Source: an uncultured Eubacteriales bacterium
Lineage (GTDB): Bacteria; Bacillota; Clostridia; Christensenellales; CAG-138
Reading direction: 5' to 3'
DNA: 64,000 nucleotides
Assembly: GCA_900549955.1 (NCBI GenBank)
Contig: URQH01000001.1
Location: 1 to 64,000, forward strand
How positions within the stretch are numbered: the stretch's first letter is position 1; every line of letters starts with the position of its first letter. The notes beneath the pieces are model-generated. The model did no database searches, had not been told where the DNA came from, and worked only from the letters and a program-made list of their open reading frames with translations. Both the position numbers and the translations under genes were made by a program. This document shows, piece after piece, positions 28,761-37,775 of this stretch.

Positions 28761-31019
28761 CTGTACGCACAGGTTTTAATTGACATCGCTCATACGGAGG
28801 TCGACCGGCTGTTTACCTACCTGGTGCCGGAAGGCCTGGAAATCGCGCCCGGCATGCACGTGCTCGTGCCCTTTGGTCGCGCCAACGCGCAGAAGGAGGG
28901 GTTTGTCCTCGCGCTGTCGGAGGCCGCGGACGGCGCCGGACCGTTTAAAGAGCTTCTGCGCGCGCTGGAACCTTACCCCCTGCTGCTCCCCGAGCAGATC
29001 GAGCTGGCACGCTGGATGCAGCGCAGCTACAACTGCCTGCTCATCGACGCGCTGCGCCTGATGATTCCTGCGCAGCTGCGCGGCGGGCGCGTGCATGAGA
29101 AGGTCGACCGCACCGTTTCACTTGCGCCGGGGCTCGATGTAAACGCGGCGCTTGCCTCGCTGTGCGACAAGAGCGGCAAGGCGCGCGCCACAAAACAATA
29201 CGAAATCCTGCAGCTCCTGTCGCAGAGCCGCACGGAGATGTCCGTTTCGGACCTTACGGCGTTTTTCCCCGGCGCCTCCTCCGCCATTTCTGCGCTCGAG
29301 CGGCGCGGCTATGTGACCCGCGGGGGGCACGTGACCTTTCGCCGTCCGCAGGGGGCCTCCCCCATACAGGAAACGTCCGTGGTGCCCACCGCCGCGCAGT
29401 CAGCGGCAGTAGACGCCGTATCCGCCGCGCTGGACGCGGGAACGCACGAGACTTTCCTGCTGCACGGCGTGACCGGCAGCGGCAAGACGGAGGTCTACCT
29501 GCGCTGCATTGAACACTGCATCCGCTCCGGGCGGCAGGCGATCATGCTCGTGCCGGAGATCGCGCTCACGCCGCAGACGGTGAGCCGGTTCCGGGCGCGC
29601 TTTTCCGAGGACATCGCAGTGCTGCACAGCCGGCTGAGCGCCGGCGAACGGTTTGACGAGTGGCGGCGGATCCGGCTCGGCCGGGCTAAAGTCGCCGTTG
29701 GCGCGCGCAGCGCCATCTTTGCCCCGTTCGCACAGCTCGGCCTGATCGTCATCGACGAGGAACACGAGGGCAGCTACCAAAGCGAAACCACGCCACGTTA
29801 CCATGCAGTCGAGGTCGCGCGGCACCGCGCCGCTTCCGCCGGCGCGCCGCTGCTGCTCGGCAGCGCCACGCCATCGCTGCTGAGTTACTTTCGCGCCAGC
29901 TCCGGCCGTTACCGGCTGCTCGAGCTGCCGGAGCGCGTGATGCGGCGGCCCCTGCCCTCGGTCGACGTGGTGGACATGCGCGAGGAATTCCTCTCCGGGA
30001 ACAACGGCATCTTCTCCGGCGAGCTGGTGCGCAGGCTGGACGAATGCCTGCAGGACGGCAAGCAGGCCATGCTGTTTTTGAACCGGCGCGGGTACTCCAC
30101 CTTCGTGTCGTGCCGGGCCTGCGGCACGGTGATCCAGTGCCCGAATTGCGACATCTCCATGACCTACCACAAGGCGGAAAACCGGCTGCGGTGCCACTTT
30201 TGCGGCGCCAGCGCGCCCATCCCGCTCCGGTGCCCGACCTGCGGCAAGCCGTTTATCAAGTATTTCGGCATCGGCACCGAGCAGGTGGAGGAGCAGCTGC
30301 ACCGGCTCTTTCCCAACGTGCGGTCGCTGCGCATGGACACAGACACCATGCGCAAAAAGGGCGCGCACGAAGCGCTCCTCGCGGCGTTTTCCAAGGGCGA
30401 GGCGCAGGTGCTGATCGGCACGCAGATGATCGCCAAGGGGCATGACTTTCCAAACGTCACGCTCGTGGGCGTGGTCGCGGCGGACGCGACGCTCTGCATC
30501 CCGGATTACCGCAGCACGGAGCGCACGTTCCAGCTGCTGACGCAGGTCTCGGGCCGTGCGGGACGGGACGAGTCTCCGGGGCGCGTGGTCGTGCAGACCT
30601 ACATGCCCAACCACCCCGCCATCCGGTATGCCAAGGCGCAGGACTACGTGGGATTCTACCACTATGAGCTGGCGGAGCGGCGCAAAGCGCTGTTCCCCCC
30701 CTATTCACTCTTTCTGCGCATCCTGTTTTCCGGATCGGACGAAGCCGCGCTCACGGACGCCGGCGAACGATACGGCGCACGGCTCGAAACGGAGATCCGG
30801 GCGTTGCTCGGCACGGAGGGCGCGCAGGATTTGCTGCTCCTCGTCGCCTCCCCCGCCCCGATCCGGCGCAAGCAGGGCATTTACCGCTACCAGGTGCTTA
30901 TCAAGCTCCTGCGCACCAAACGCACGGCGGCGGTGATCCGCCTCGTCTACGACTTTGCCGCGGCGCACCGCAATGAATTATTTGCGCTGCTCGAGGTCAA
31001 CCCACAGGATATGTTTTGA
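28761..31019 (+). CDS. priA: Primosomal protein N' (PriA helicase), CTG start
   Basis: 752 residues. It opens (M)YAQVLIDIAHTEVDRLFTY, exactly where PriA proteins begin. AAAGGAGG sits 8 nt before a CTG at 28761; no ATG, GTG or TTG lies near, only a GTG 81 nt upstream without a ribosome site. Helicase motifs: GVTGSGKTEVYL, VPEIALTPQ, VIDEEHEGSYQ, GSATPSL, and GTQMIAKGHDFPNVTLVGV; eight zinc-binding Cys between C-RACG and CPTCG. It restarts collapsed replication forks. Confidence 0.93.
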   Translation: MYAQVLIDIAHTEVDRLFTYLVPEGLEIAPGMHVLVPFGRANAQKEGFVLALSEAADGAGPFKELLRALEPYPLLLPEQIELARWMQRSYNCLLIDALRLMIPAQLRGGRVHEKVDRTVSLAPGLDVNAALASLCDKSGKARATKQYEILQLLSQSRTEMSVSDLTAFFPGASSAISALERRGYVTRGGHVTFRRPQGASPIQETSVVPTAAQSAAVDAVSAALDAGTHETFLLHGVTGSGKTEVYLRCIEHCIRSGRQAIMLVPEIALTPQTVSRFRARFSEDIAVLHSRLSAGERFDEWRRIRLGRAKVAVGARSAIFAPFAQLGLIVIDEEHEGSYQSETTPRYHAVEVARHRAASAGAPLLLGSATPSLLSYFRASSGRYRLLELPERVMRRPLPSVDVVDMREEFLSGNNGIFSGELVRRLDECLQDGKQAMLFLNRRGYSTFVSCRACGTVIQCPNCDISMTYHKAENRLRCHFCGASAPIPLRCPTCGKPFIKYFGIGTEQVEEQLHRLFPNVRSLRMDTDTMRKKGAHEALLAAFSKGEAQVLIGTQMIAKGHDFPNVTLVGVVAADATLCIPDYRSTERTFQLLTQVSGRAGRDESPGRVVVQTYMPNHPAIRYAKAQDYVGFYHYELAERRKALFPPYSLFLRILFSGSDEAALTDAGERYGARLETEIRALLGTEGAQDLLLLVASPAPIRRKQGIYRYQVLIKLLRTKRTAAVIRLVYDFAAAHRNELFALLEVNPQDMF

Positions 31020-31030
31020 GGATAACGACT

Positions 31031-32857
31031 ATGGGAACCGAACGTAAGAAAACGGTCAACTGGCGCCGGCTTGCCGGGCTTGTCGGCGCAAACAGGCGTC
31101 ATTTCCTATCGGCAACGGTGTTTGTGTTACTGGCTGTATGCGCCTCCTATGCCATACCGTTTGTCACAAGCTTTACGCTCGACTATGTCATCCGTGGCGA
31201 CGCTTCGGGGCTGCGGCTGCCGGCCTTCCTGCTGCAATGGCTGGACGGACTGGGCGGAAGGGACTACTTCCTCTCCCACCTGTACCTGTGCGCCATTGCG
31301 CTGATCGCGTTCACGATGCTCAACGGCCTGTTCACCTTCCTGCGCCGCCGCGAGATCGCCTTCGCGTCGGAAGGCGTGGCAAAGACGCTGCGCGACCAGC
31401 TGTACCGGCACCTGGAGGACGTGCCCTATGACTACCACAAGCACGTCAGCACAGGCGACCTGGTGCAGCGCTGTACCTCGGACGTGAATACCGTGCGGCG
31501 CTTCATCAGCGTGCAGCTGATGGAGATCGTGCGGACGGTGTGCATGATCCTCGTGGCCATCCTCGTGATGTTTTCCATCCACCCGGTCATGGCGCTGATC
31601 TCCATGGCGATGATGCCGCTGCTCACGCTCAGCTCGTTTTTGTACTTCAAGTACGTCCGCCGGTACTTTACAGAATCGGATGAAGCGGAAGGCCGGCTTT
31701 CCACCATGCTGCAGGAAAACCTGACGGGCATCCGCGTCGTGCGCGCCTTCGGCCAGCAGCGCGCGGAGCTCGAGCGATTCACGAAGATCGACATGGAGTT
31801 TCGAGACAAGACGTATCGGTTGATCCGCCTGCTCGGCTATTACTGGGGCTGCTCCGACTGTGCCGGCTACCTGCAGATCGCGCTCTCGCTCGTGGCCGGC
31901 GTGCTCTTCGTCGTCAAGGGAGAGTTCACGCTCGGCAACGTGACGCTGTTTACGACCTATACGGGAATGCTGACCTGGCCCGTCCGGCAGCTCGGACGCA
32001 TCCTCGCCGACATGGGCAAGGCCACGGTCTCGCTCGGCCGTCTCGACGAGATCCTCTCCGCGCCGGTCGAAACCGAGCCCGGGCGCGCGCTGAAGGCCGA
32101 CCTGCGCGGCGACATCGTGTTCGACCACGTCTGCTTTGGCTACGACCGCTATGACGACGTGCTCAAGGACGTCTCGTTCACCGTCCACCAGGGGGAGACG
32201 ATCGGCATCCTGGGCTCCACCGGCTCTGGCAAGTCCAGCCTTGTGCAGCTGCTGCAGCGGCTCTACTGCGTCACCGCCGGCAAAATCACGATCAATAGTA
32301 CGAACATCAACGACATCGAGCACGGGCACCTGCGGCGCAACATCGGCATCGTGCTGCAGGAGCCGTTCCTCTACTCGCGCACCATTCGCGAAAACATCGG
32401 CATTGTGCGCCCGGACGCCAGCCTCGATGAGATTCAAAACGCCGCGCGCATCGCCTCCGTACACGACGTGATCGAGTCGTTCGAGCAGGGATACGACACC
32501 GTCGTCGGCGAGCGCGGCGTCACCCTCTCCGGCGGTCAGCAGCAGCGCATCGCAATCGCGCGCACGCTGATGCAGCAGGCGCAGATCCTGATCTTTGACG
32601 ATTCGATGAGCGCCGTCGACACCGAAACGGACGCTGCCATCAGGCACGCGCTGCACAGCATGCGGCACGACGGCATCACGTTCCTGATCTCGCACCGCAT
32701 CACGACGCTGTGCGAAGCGGACCGCATCCTGGTGCTGGAAGACGGCAAGCTGGTGCAGGAGGGCACGCACCGCCAGCTGATGGCCGAGGATGGCCTGTAC
32801 CGCCGGATCGCGGCCATACAGGACATGCAGGCGCAGGAAGGGGGTGAGTCGGCATGA
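31031..32857 (+). CDS. ABC exporter half-transporter, degenerate-site partner
   Basis: 608 residues: six transmembrane helices (residues about 20-310) and a nucleotide-binding domain. Walker A GSTGSGKSSL, signature LSGGQQQR (canonical), but Walker B is ILIFDDSMSAVD with Asp in place of the catalytic Glu. This is the pattern of BmrC/TM287-like subunits in heterodimeric multidrug exporters. GAGG stands 9 nt before ATG 31031; a TTG overlapping the priA stop is less likely. Its stop overlaps the partner gene by 4 bp. Confidence 0.93.
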   Translation: MGTERKKTVNWRRLAGLVGANRRHFLSATVFVLLAVCASYAIPFVTSFTLDYVIRGDASGLRLPAFLLQWLDGLGGRDYFLSHLYLCAIALIAFTMLNGLFTFLRRREIAFASEGVAKTLRDQLYRHLEDVPYDYHKHVSTGDLVQRCTSDVNTVRRFISVQLMEIVRTVCMILVAILVMFSIHPVMALISMAMMPLLTLSSFLYFKYVRRYFTESDEAEGRLSTMLQENLTGIRVVRAFGQQRAELERFTKIDMEFRDKTYRLIRLLGYYWGCSDCAGYLQIALSLVAGVLFVVKGEFTLGNVTLFTTYTGMLTWPVRQLGRILADMGKATVSLGRLDEILSAPVETEPGRALKADLRGDIVFDHVCFGYDRYDDVLKDVSFTVHQGETIGILGSTGSGKSSLVQLLQRLYCVTAGKITINSTNINDIEHGHLRRNIGIVLQEPFLYSRTIRENIGIVRPDASLDEIQNAARIASVHDVIESFEQGYDTVVGERGVTLSGGQQQRIAIARTLMQQAQILIFDDSMSAVDTETDAAIRHALHSMRHDGITFLISHRITTLCEADRILVLEDGKLVQEGTHRQLMAEDGLYRRIAAIQDMQAQEGGESA

Positions 32858-34749
32858 GCAGCCGTATCGAAGAACAGGATTTTACCGCCGAAAAGGTCGA
32901 CCTTTCGATCTGGAAGCGGCTGTACGCCTATGCGCTGCGCAACCGCGCGCTGACAGTCCTGATCCTCGCCTCGCTGGTCGTCGTCGCGCTTGTGGACGTG
33001 GCCTATCCGCTGCTTACCCGCTACGCGATCGACCGGTTCGTCACGCCGCGCACGGCCGATGGGCTCGCGCCCTTTGCCGCGACCTACGCCGCGCTCGTAG
33101 CCGTACAGGCGTTTGGTACGTTCCTGTTCATCTCGCGCTCCGGCAAGATGGAAATGGCCATTGCCTACGCCATCCGGCAGGAGGCATTTGAAAAGCTGCA
33201 GACGCTGTCCTTCTCGTTTTACGACAAGACTGCCGTCGGCTACCTGATGGCGCGCATGATCTCCGACGTGGGACGACTCTCCGAGATGGTGGCCTGGAGC
33301 CTGGTGGACGTGCTGTATGCGCTGTTCTACGTGTTCAGCAGCATTGTGACGATCTTTTCGCTCAACTGGCGGCTGGCGCTGGTCGTCGTGGCCGTGATCC
33401 CGCCGCTGGCTATCATCAGCCTGATTCTGCAAAGGAAGATCCTCCGTTACCAGCGGCAGGCGCGCAAGCAGAACAGCCGCATTACGGGCGCATTCAACGA
33501 GGGAATCATGGGCGCCATGACCACCAAGACGCTCGTGCGGGAGGAACAAAACGCCCGGGAATTCGAAGAGTTGACCGGGGAGATGCGCCGGCTCTCCATC
33601 CGCGCATCGCTGCTCAGCGCCGCCTTTTTCCCGCTGATCATCTCGCTCGGGGCGATCGGGACGGGCTGCGCGCTGATGCTCGGCAGCGCGGGCGCGTTGA
33701 ACGGGCAGACCGCGTTTGTGGGCGCCATTTCCGTGGGTACGCTCGTGTCGTTCATCTCTTATGCCACGCAGATGTTCGACCCCATCCAGCAGCTGGCCAA
33801 TATTTTCGCCGAGTTGCAGGATGCGCAGGCCTCCGCTGAGCGCGTCATCGCGCTGCTCGACACAAAACCCGAGATCGTCGATGCCCCGGATATCGTTGCA
33901 AAATACGGGGATCTGCTGCACCCGCGCCGCGAGAACTGGGAACCCATCCACGGAGACATCACGTTCGACCACGTCTCGTTCGCCTACAAGCCCGGCGAAC
34001 CGGTGCTCCAGGACTTCTCGCTCGAGGTGCGCTCCGGGGAGACCATCGCGCTGGTCGGTGAGACGGGCGCGGGCAAGAGCACGATCGTGAACCTCATTTG
34101 CCGCTTTTACGAGCCGACGGAGGGCCGCATCCTGATCGACGGCACCGATTACCGGGAGCGGTCACAGCTCTGGCTCCAGTCCAACCTCGGCTACGTGCTG
34201 CAGTCCCCCCATCTGTTCTCCGGCACCATTGCGGACAACATCCGCTTCAGCCGTCCGGATGCGACCGACGACGAGGTACGTAGGGCAGCAGCGCTGGTAC
34301 ATGCAGACACGTTCATCGAAAAGCAGGCAAATGGCTACGACACCGAAGTGGGTGAAGGCGGCGCGCGCCTTTCCACGGGGCAAAAACAGCTTTTGTCCTT
34401 TGCCCGCGTGATGCTCGCCAACCCGCGCATTTTCGTGCTCGACGAGGCAACCAGCTCCATCGACACGGAGACGGAACAGCTCATCCAGCGCGCGATCACA
34501 CACGTGCTCGAGGGGCGCACGAGCTTTATCGTCGCCCACCGGCTGTCCACCATCCGCAGCGCCGACCGTATCCTCGTCATCCGCGGCGGGCGGACGGTCG
34601 AAGCGGGCACGCACGACGAGCTGATGCGGCTGCGCGGCTACTATTTCGACCTGTATACGCACCAGTTCCGCGAAGAGGTCGTGCAGGACGCGCTCGCACA
34701 CGCTGCCGCGCCGGCCGGCGCGACTGCCGGCACATCGAACCAGCCCTGA
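32854..34749 (+). CDS. ABC exporter half-transporter, catalytic-site partner
   Basis: 631 residues with six transmembrane helices and a nucleotide-binding domain. Walker A GETGAGKSTI, Walker B IFVLDEATSS (canonical Glu), but the signature is LSTGQKQ instead of LSGGQ. Together with the partner's altered Walker B this makes one composite ATP site degenerate and leaves the other intact, as in BmrCD and TM287/288. A Pro/Gly/Ala-rich tail ends the protein. Substrate unknown; drugs or lipids are usual. Confidence 0.93.
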   Translation: MSSRIEEQDFTAEKVDLSIWKRLYAYALRNRALTVLILASLVVVALVDVAYPLLTRYAIDRFVTPRTADGLAPFAATYAALVAVQAFGTFLFISRSGKMEMAIAYAIRQEAFEKLQTLSFSFYDKTAVGYLMARMISDVGRLSEMVAWSLVDVLYALFYVFSSIVTIFSLNWRLALVVVAVIPPLAIISLILQRKILRYQRQARKQNSRITGAFNEGIMGAMTTKTLVREEQNAREFEELTGEMRRLSIRASLLSAAFFPLIISLGAIGTGCALMLGSAGALNGQTAFVGAISVGTLVSFISYATQMFDPIQQLANIFAELQDAQASAERVIALLDTKPEIVDAPDIVAKYGDLLHPRRENWEPIHGDITFDHVSFAYKPGEPVLQDFSLEVRSGETIALVGETGAGKSTIVNLICRFYEPTEGRILIDGTDYRERSQLWLQSNLGYVLQSPHLFSGTIADNIRFSRPDATDDEVRRAAALVHADTFIEKQANGYDTEVGEGGARLSTGQKQLLSFARVMLANPRIFVLDEATSSIDTETEQLIQRAITHVLEGRTSFIVAHRLSTIRSADRILVIRGGRTVEAGTHDELMRLRGYYFDLYTHQFREEVVQDALAHAAAPAGATAGTSNQP

Positions 34750-34768
34750 TGGAAAAGGAGGCGATTTC

Positions 34769-35824
34769 ATGGAGCTGCCAACCGACCGCCATATGCGCCG
34801 GCTGCTGACGCACACCGTGGCGCATGCGGCCATCGACTTCTCCTGCTTCTTTGTGCTGTTTGCGCGCTTCACGCCGCATGTGCAGCCGTCCCAGCAGATC
34901 GCCCTCGGGTTTCTGCTCTACAATCTCCTCGCGTTCGGCCTGCAGCCGCTGTTCGGCTTCGTATGCGACTACTTCCGCGGCTTTCCCGCCGCGCCGGCCG
35001 GCTGCCTCGTCACGCTGATCGGCGTCTGCCTGCCGCAGGAAGGCGCGTGGGTCGCGCTCGTGCTCTGCGCGCTGGGCAACGCCTGGTTCCACGTGGGCGC
35101 CGGCGCGGACACGCTGCTCTCCTCCTACGGTCACATGTGGCACAGCGGGCTGTTCGTGTCCTCGGGTGCGCTGGGCGTGGCCGCCGGCACGCTGGCCGGG
35201 CGGGGCGGCCTGTCCGTTGCCGTGCCCATCCTGCTGCTGGCAGCGGTACTGCTGACCGAGTGGTGGCTGCCCACGCAATACGGCATTTCGCTCACGCGGT
35301 TCTGGTCCTTCAGCGGCAAGGTCGGCCTGCCGGCCGCATTTGCGCTGCTGTTGTGCGCCGTGGCCATCCGCGGCTTTGCCGGCGCCATCGTCCCAATGCC
35401 CTGGAATACGACGGCGGGGCATCTGCTGCTCGCCGCAGGCGCGGCTGCGCTGGGCAAGCTGCTCGGCGGGATCCTCGCAGACGTGTTTGGCGCGCGCCGC
35501 ACGGCCGTGCTCTCCCTGCTGCTCTCGGCGCCGCTGCTCTGCCTGTTCCACGATCAGCCCGCGCTGTGCGTCATCGGGCTGGTGCTGTTCAACATCCCGA
35601 TGCCGGTCACGCTTTGCGTCGTAGCGGACCTGCTGCCGTTCAACCCCGGCCTCGCGTTTGGGCTGACGACGCTCGGGCTGCTCGTGGGCACCGTGCCGGT
35701 GTTCCTCATTCCCTTGGACGTCCTGCCTGCCGAACTGCTCCTGTTGCTGCTCACGCTGTGCGCCGCGCTGTGCCTGTTCATCGCCACGCGTAACCGGCGG
35801 GACGCCTACCATGAGACCGTTTGA
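34769..35824 (+). CDS. Polytopic membrane protein, MFS-like
   Basis: 351 residues with about ten to twelve hydrophobic segments. MFS-like features: a short loop GFVCDYFRGFP after helix 2 and GKLLGGILADVFGARRTAVL in the second half, the typical loop 8-9 repeat. NAWFHVGAGADTLLSSYGHMWHSG is distinctive but I cannot place it. It is small for an MFS carrier. AAGGAGG lies 10 nt upstream of the ATG. Two more small membrane-protein genes follow within 33 nt. Confidence 0.75.
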   Translation: MELPTDRHMRRLLTHTVAHAAIDFSCFFVLFARFTPHVQPSQQIALGFLLYNLLAFGLQPLFGFVCDYFRGFPAAPAGCLVTLIGVCLPQEGAWVALVLCALGNAWFHVGAGADTLLSSYGHMWHSGLFVSSGALGVAAGTLAGRGGLSVAVPILLLAAVLLTEWWLPTQYGISLTRFWSFSGKVGLPAAFALLLCAVAIRGFAGAIVPMPWNTTAGHLLLAAGAAALGKLLGGILADVFGARRTAVLSLLLSAPLLCLFHDQPALCVIGLVLFNIPMPVTLCVVADLLPFNPGLAFGLTTLGLLVGTVPVFLIPLDVLPAELLLLLLTLCAALCLFIATRNRRDAYHETV

Positions 35825-35856
35825 CCACACAACGTGCCGGAAAGGAGGTGCCGGAT

Positions 35857-36015
35857 ATGCCGTACCGTGACGTGGCCGTCGCGCCGATGGTCGTGACGTC
35901 AGTGGCCATGATCGTGCTGATCGTCGCCGTGGTCGTGGCGCTTTGCGCATTGGCTGGCTATCTGATCCACCGCGCAATCCGCCGCGCCAAAGAGCGCGAC
36001 GACGCCGCGCGTTGA
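35857..36015 (+). CDS. Single-span small membrane protein
   Basis: 52 residues. ATG 35857 has AAAGGAGGTG 7 nt upstream. One long hydrophobic helix (VVTSVAMIVLIVAVVVALCALAG, quoted in part) is followed by a strongly basic tail HRAIRRAKERDDAAR, so the C-terminus should lie in the cytoplasm. No family recognised. Its stop TGA overlaps a TTG start of the next gene (TTGA). Confidence 0.7.
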   Translation: MPYRDVAVAPMVVTSVAMIVLIVAVVVALCALAGYLIHRAIRRAKERDDAAR

Positions 36016-36353
36016 ACGCGCTGCTGCGGCTGCTGGCCGCCCTCGCGCTGACGGTCGCGGTGGAGTGCAGCGCAACGGCGCTGCTGCTGGGCCGCCGCGC
36101 GGCCTATGTGGCGCTGCTGTGCAACCTGCTCACCAACCCGTTGCTCAACGCGCTGCTGCTGCTTTGCGAAGCGCTGTGGCCTGCGGGCCGGGCGGCCGCG
36201 CTGGCGCTGCTGGAGGCCGCCGTCGTAGCCGTGGAGGCCGCGCTACTCGCGCGGCTGCTGCGCGTGCCCCTGCGCCAGTCACTGCCGCTTTCCCTGCTGC
36301 TCAACGCCCTGTCTTTCGGCGCCGGGCTGCTATTGAATGGAATTGTCGTGTAA
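36012..36353 (+). CDS. Small multi-span membrane protein
   Basis: 113 residues from TTG 36012, which overlaps the previous stop. Four hydrophobic segments are separated by short Arg-rich loops; CNLLTNPLLNALLLL is a notable motif. The next upstream ATG in frame would overlap the previous gene by about 70 nt without a ribosome site. It is probably made by translational coupling and may form a complex with the two preceding membrane proteins (inference from overlap only). Confidence 0.65.
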   Translation: MNALLRLLAALALTVAVECSATALLLGRRAAYVALLCNLLTNPLLNALLLLCEALWPAGRAAALALLEAAVVAVEAALLARLLRVPLRQSLPLSLLLNALSFGAGLLLNGIVV

Positions 36354-36371
36354 TACACAAGGAGGTCTACC

Positions 36372-37775
36372 ATGAACAAAGACGTCGTCATCGTTGGCGC
36401 CGGCCCCGCCGGCATCTTCACCGCGCTGGAAATGATCCGCAAGGGCAGCCGGCAGAGCATCCTGCTGGTCGAAAAGGGGCAGGCGATCGAGCACCGCCGC
36501 TGCCCCAAGACGCTGACGAAACAATGCGTCAACTGCAAGCCCTATTGCCACATCACCACCGGGTTCTCCGGCGCGGGCGCCTTTTCGGACGGCAAGCTGT
36601 CCCTCAGCTGCGAAGTGGGCGGCGACCTGCCGTCGCTGATCGGCGCGGATGTGGCGCAGGCCACGATCGAATATGCCGACGGCATTTATCTGGAATTCGG
36701 CGCCGATGAACACGTCGAGGGCATCGGCAATACCGAAGAAGTCAAGGAGATTCGCAAGCGCGCCATCGCCGCAGGCCTGCGGCTGGTCGATTGCCCCATC
36801 CGGCACATGGGCACGGAAAAGGCGCAGGGCATCTACCTGGGCATTGAGCGGTACCTGCAGGAGCACGGCGTGGAGATGCTGTTTGGCTTTACTTGCACCA
36901 ACCTGCTGCTCGAAGGCGACGTCTGCGAGGGCATCAGCGTATCCAACGGCAGTATCTCCTACGACATCCATGCAAAGCGCACCGTCGTGGCCACCGGCCG
37001 CCGCGGCGCGGACTGGCTGGAACACCTCTGCGCGGAGCACGGCATCGACCACGAGCCGGGCACGGTGGACATCGGTGTGCGTGTGGAAGTGCGAAACGAG
37101 GTCATGGAACAGGTCAACAAGGTGCTGTATGAGTCCAAACTCATCGGCTATCCAAAGCCCTTCAAAAACAAGGTCCGCACGTTCTGCCAGAACCCGGGCG
37201 GGTTTGTCAGCCAGGAAAACTACGACAACGACCTCGCCGTCGTCAACGGGCATTCCTACAAGGAGCTCAAGTCCGACAACACGAACCTGGCCATCCTGTG
37301 CTCGCACAACTTCAACGTGCCGTTCAACCAGCCCATCGCCTATGCGCAAAAGGTCGGCGAGCTGACAAACATGCTCGGCGCGGGCCACATCCTCGTGCAG
37401 CGCTTTGGCGACATTCTCGACGGCAAGCGCACCTGGCAGAAGGAGCTCTCCCAGTCCAACATCAAGCCGACGCTGCCGGACGCGGTTGCGGGCGACATCA
37501 CGGCCGCCATGCCCTACCGGGCGATGACGAACATCATCAACTTCATCCAGGCGATGGATTACGTAGTACCGGGGTTCGCCTCCATCGAAACGCTGCTCTA
37601 TTCGCCGGAGCTGAAGTTCTACAGCAACCGGATCAAGATGGACGCGGACTTCAATACCAGCATTCGGGGGCTGCACTGCCTGGGCGACTCCTGCGGCTGG
37701 ACGCGCGGGCTGATGATGGCCTCCGTGATGGGCGTGCTCATGGGGCGCAAGATCGTGGAAGCCGAACATGTCTGA
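36372..37775 (+). CDS. FAD-dependent oxidoreductase of the COG2509 type
   Basis: 467 residues. Dinucleotide fold DVVIVGAGPAGIFTALEM at the N-terminus, then EHRRCPKTLTKQCVNCKPYCHITTGFSGAGAFSDGKL, a Cys-rich stretch typical of this family, TVVATGRRGADWLE, and C-terminal GLHCLGDSCGWTRGLMMASVMG, the second FAD-binding signature. Members are putative flavin dehydrogenases of unknown substrate, widespread in anaerobic Bacillota. AAGGAGG precedes the ATG. Its end overlaps the next gene by 8 bp. Confidence 0.9.
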   Translation: MNKDVVIVGAGPAGIFTALEMIRKGSRQSILLVEKGQAIEHRRCPKTLTKQCVNCKPYCHITTGFSGAGAFSDGKLSLSCEVGGDLPSLIGADVAQATIEYADGIYLEFGADEHVEGIGNTEEVKEIRKRAIAAGLRLVDCPIRHMGTEKAQGIYLGIERYLQEHGVEMLFGFTCTNLLLEGDVCEGISVSNGSISYDIHAKRTVVATGRRGADWLEHLCAEHGIDHEPGTVDIGVRVEVRNEVMEQVNKVLYESKLIGYPKPFKNKVRTFCQNPGGFVSQENYDNDLAVVNGHSYKELKSDNTNLAILCSHNFNVPFNQPIAYAQKVGELTNMLGAGHILVQRFGDILDGKRTWQKELSQSNIKPTLPDAVAGDITAAMPYRAMTNIINFIQAMDYVVPGFASIETLLYSPELKFYSNRIKMDADFNTSIRGLHCLGDSCGWTRGLMMASVMGVLMGRKIVEAEHV

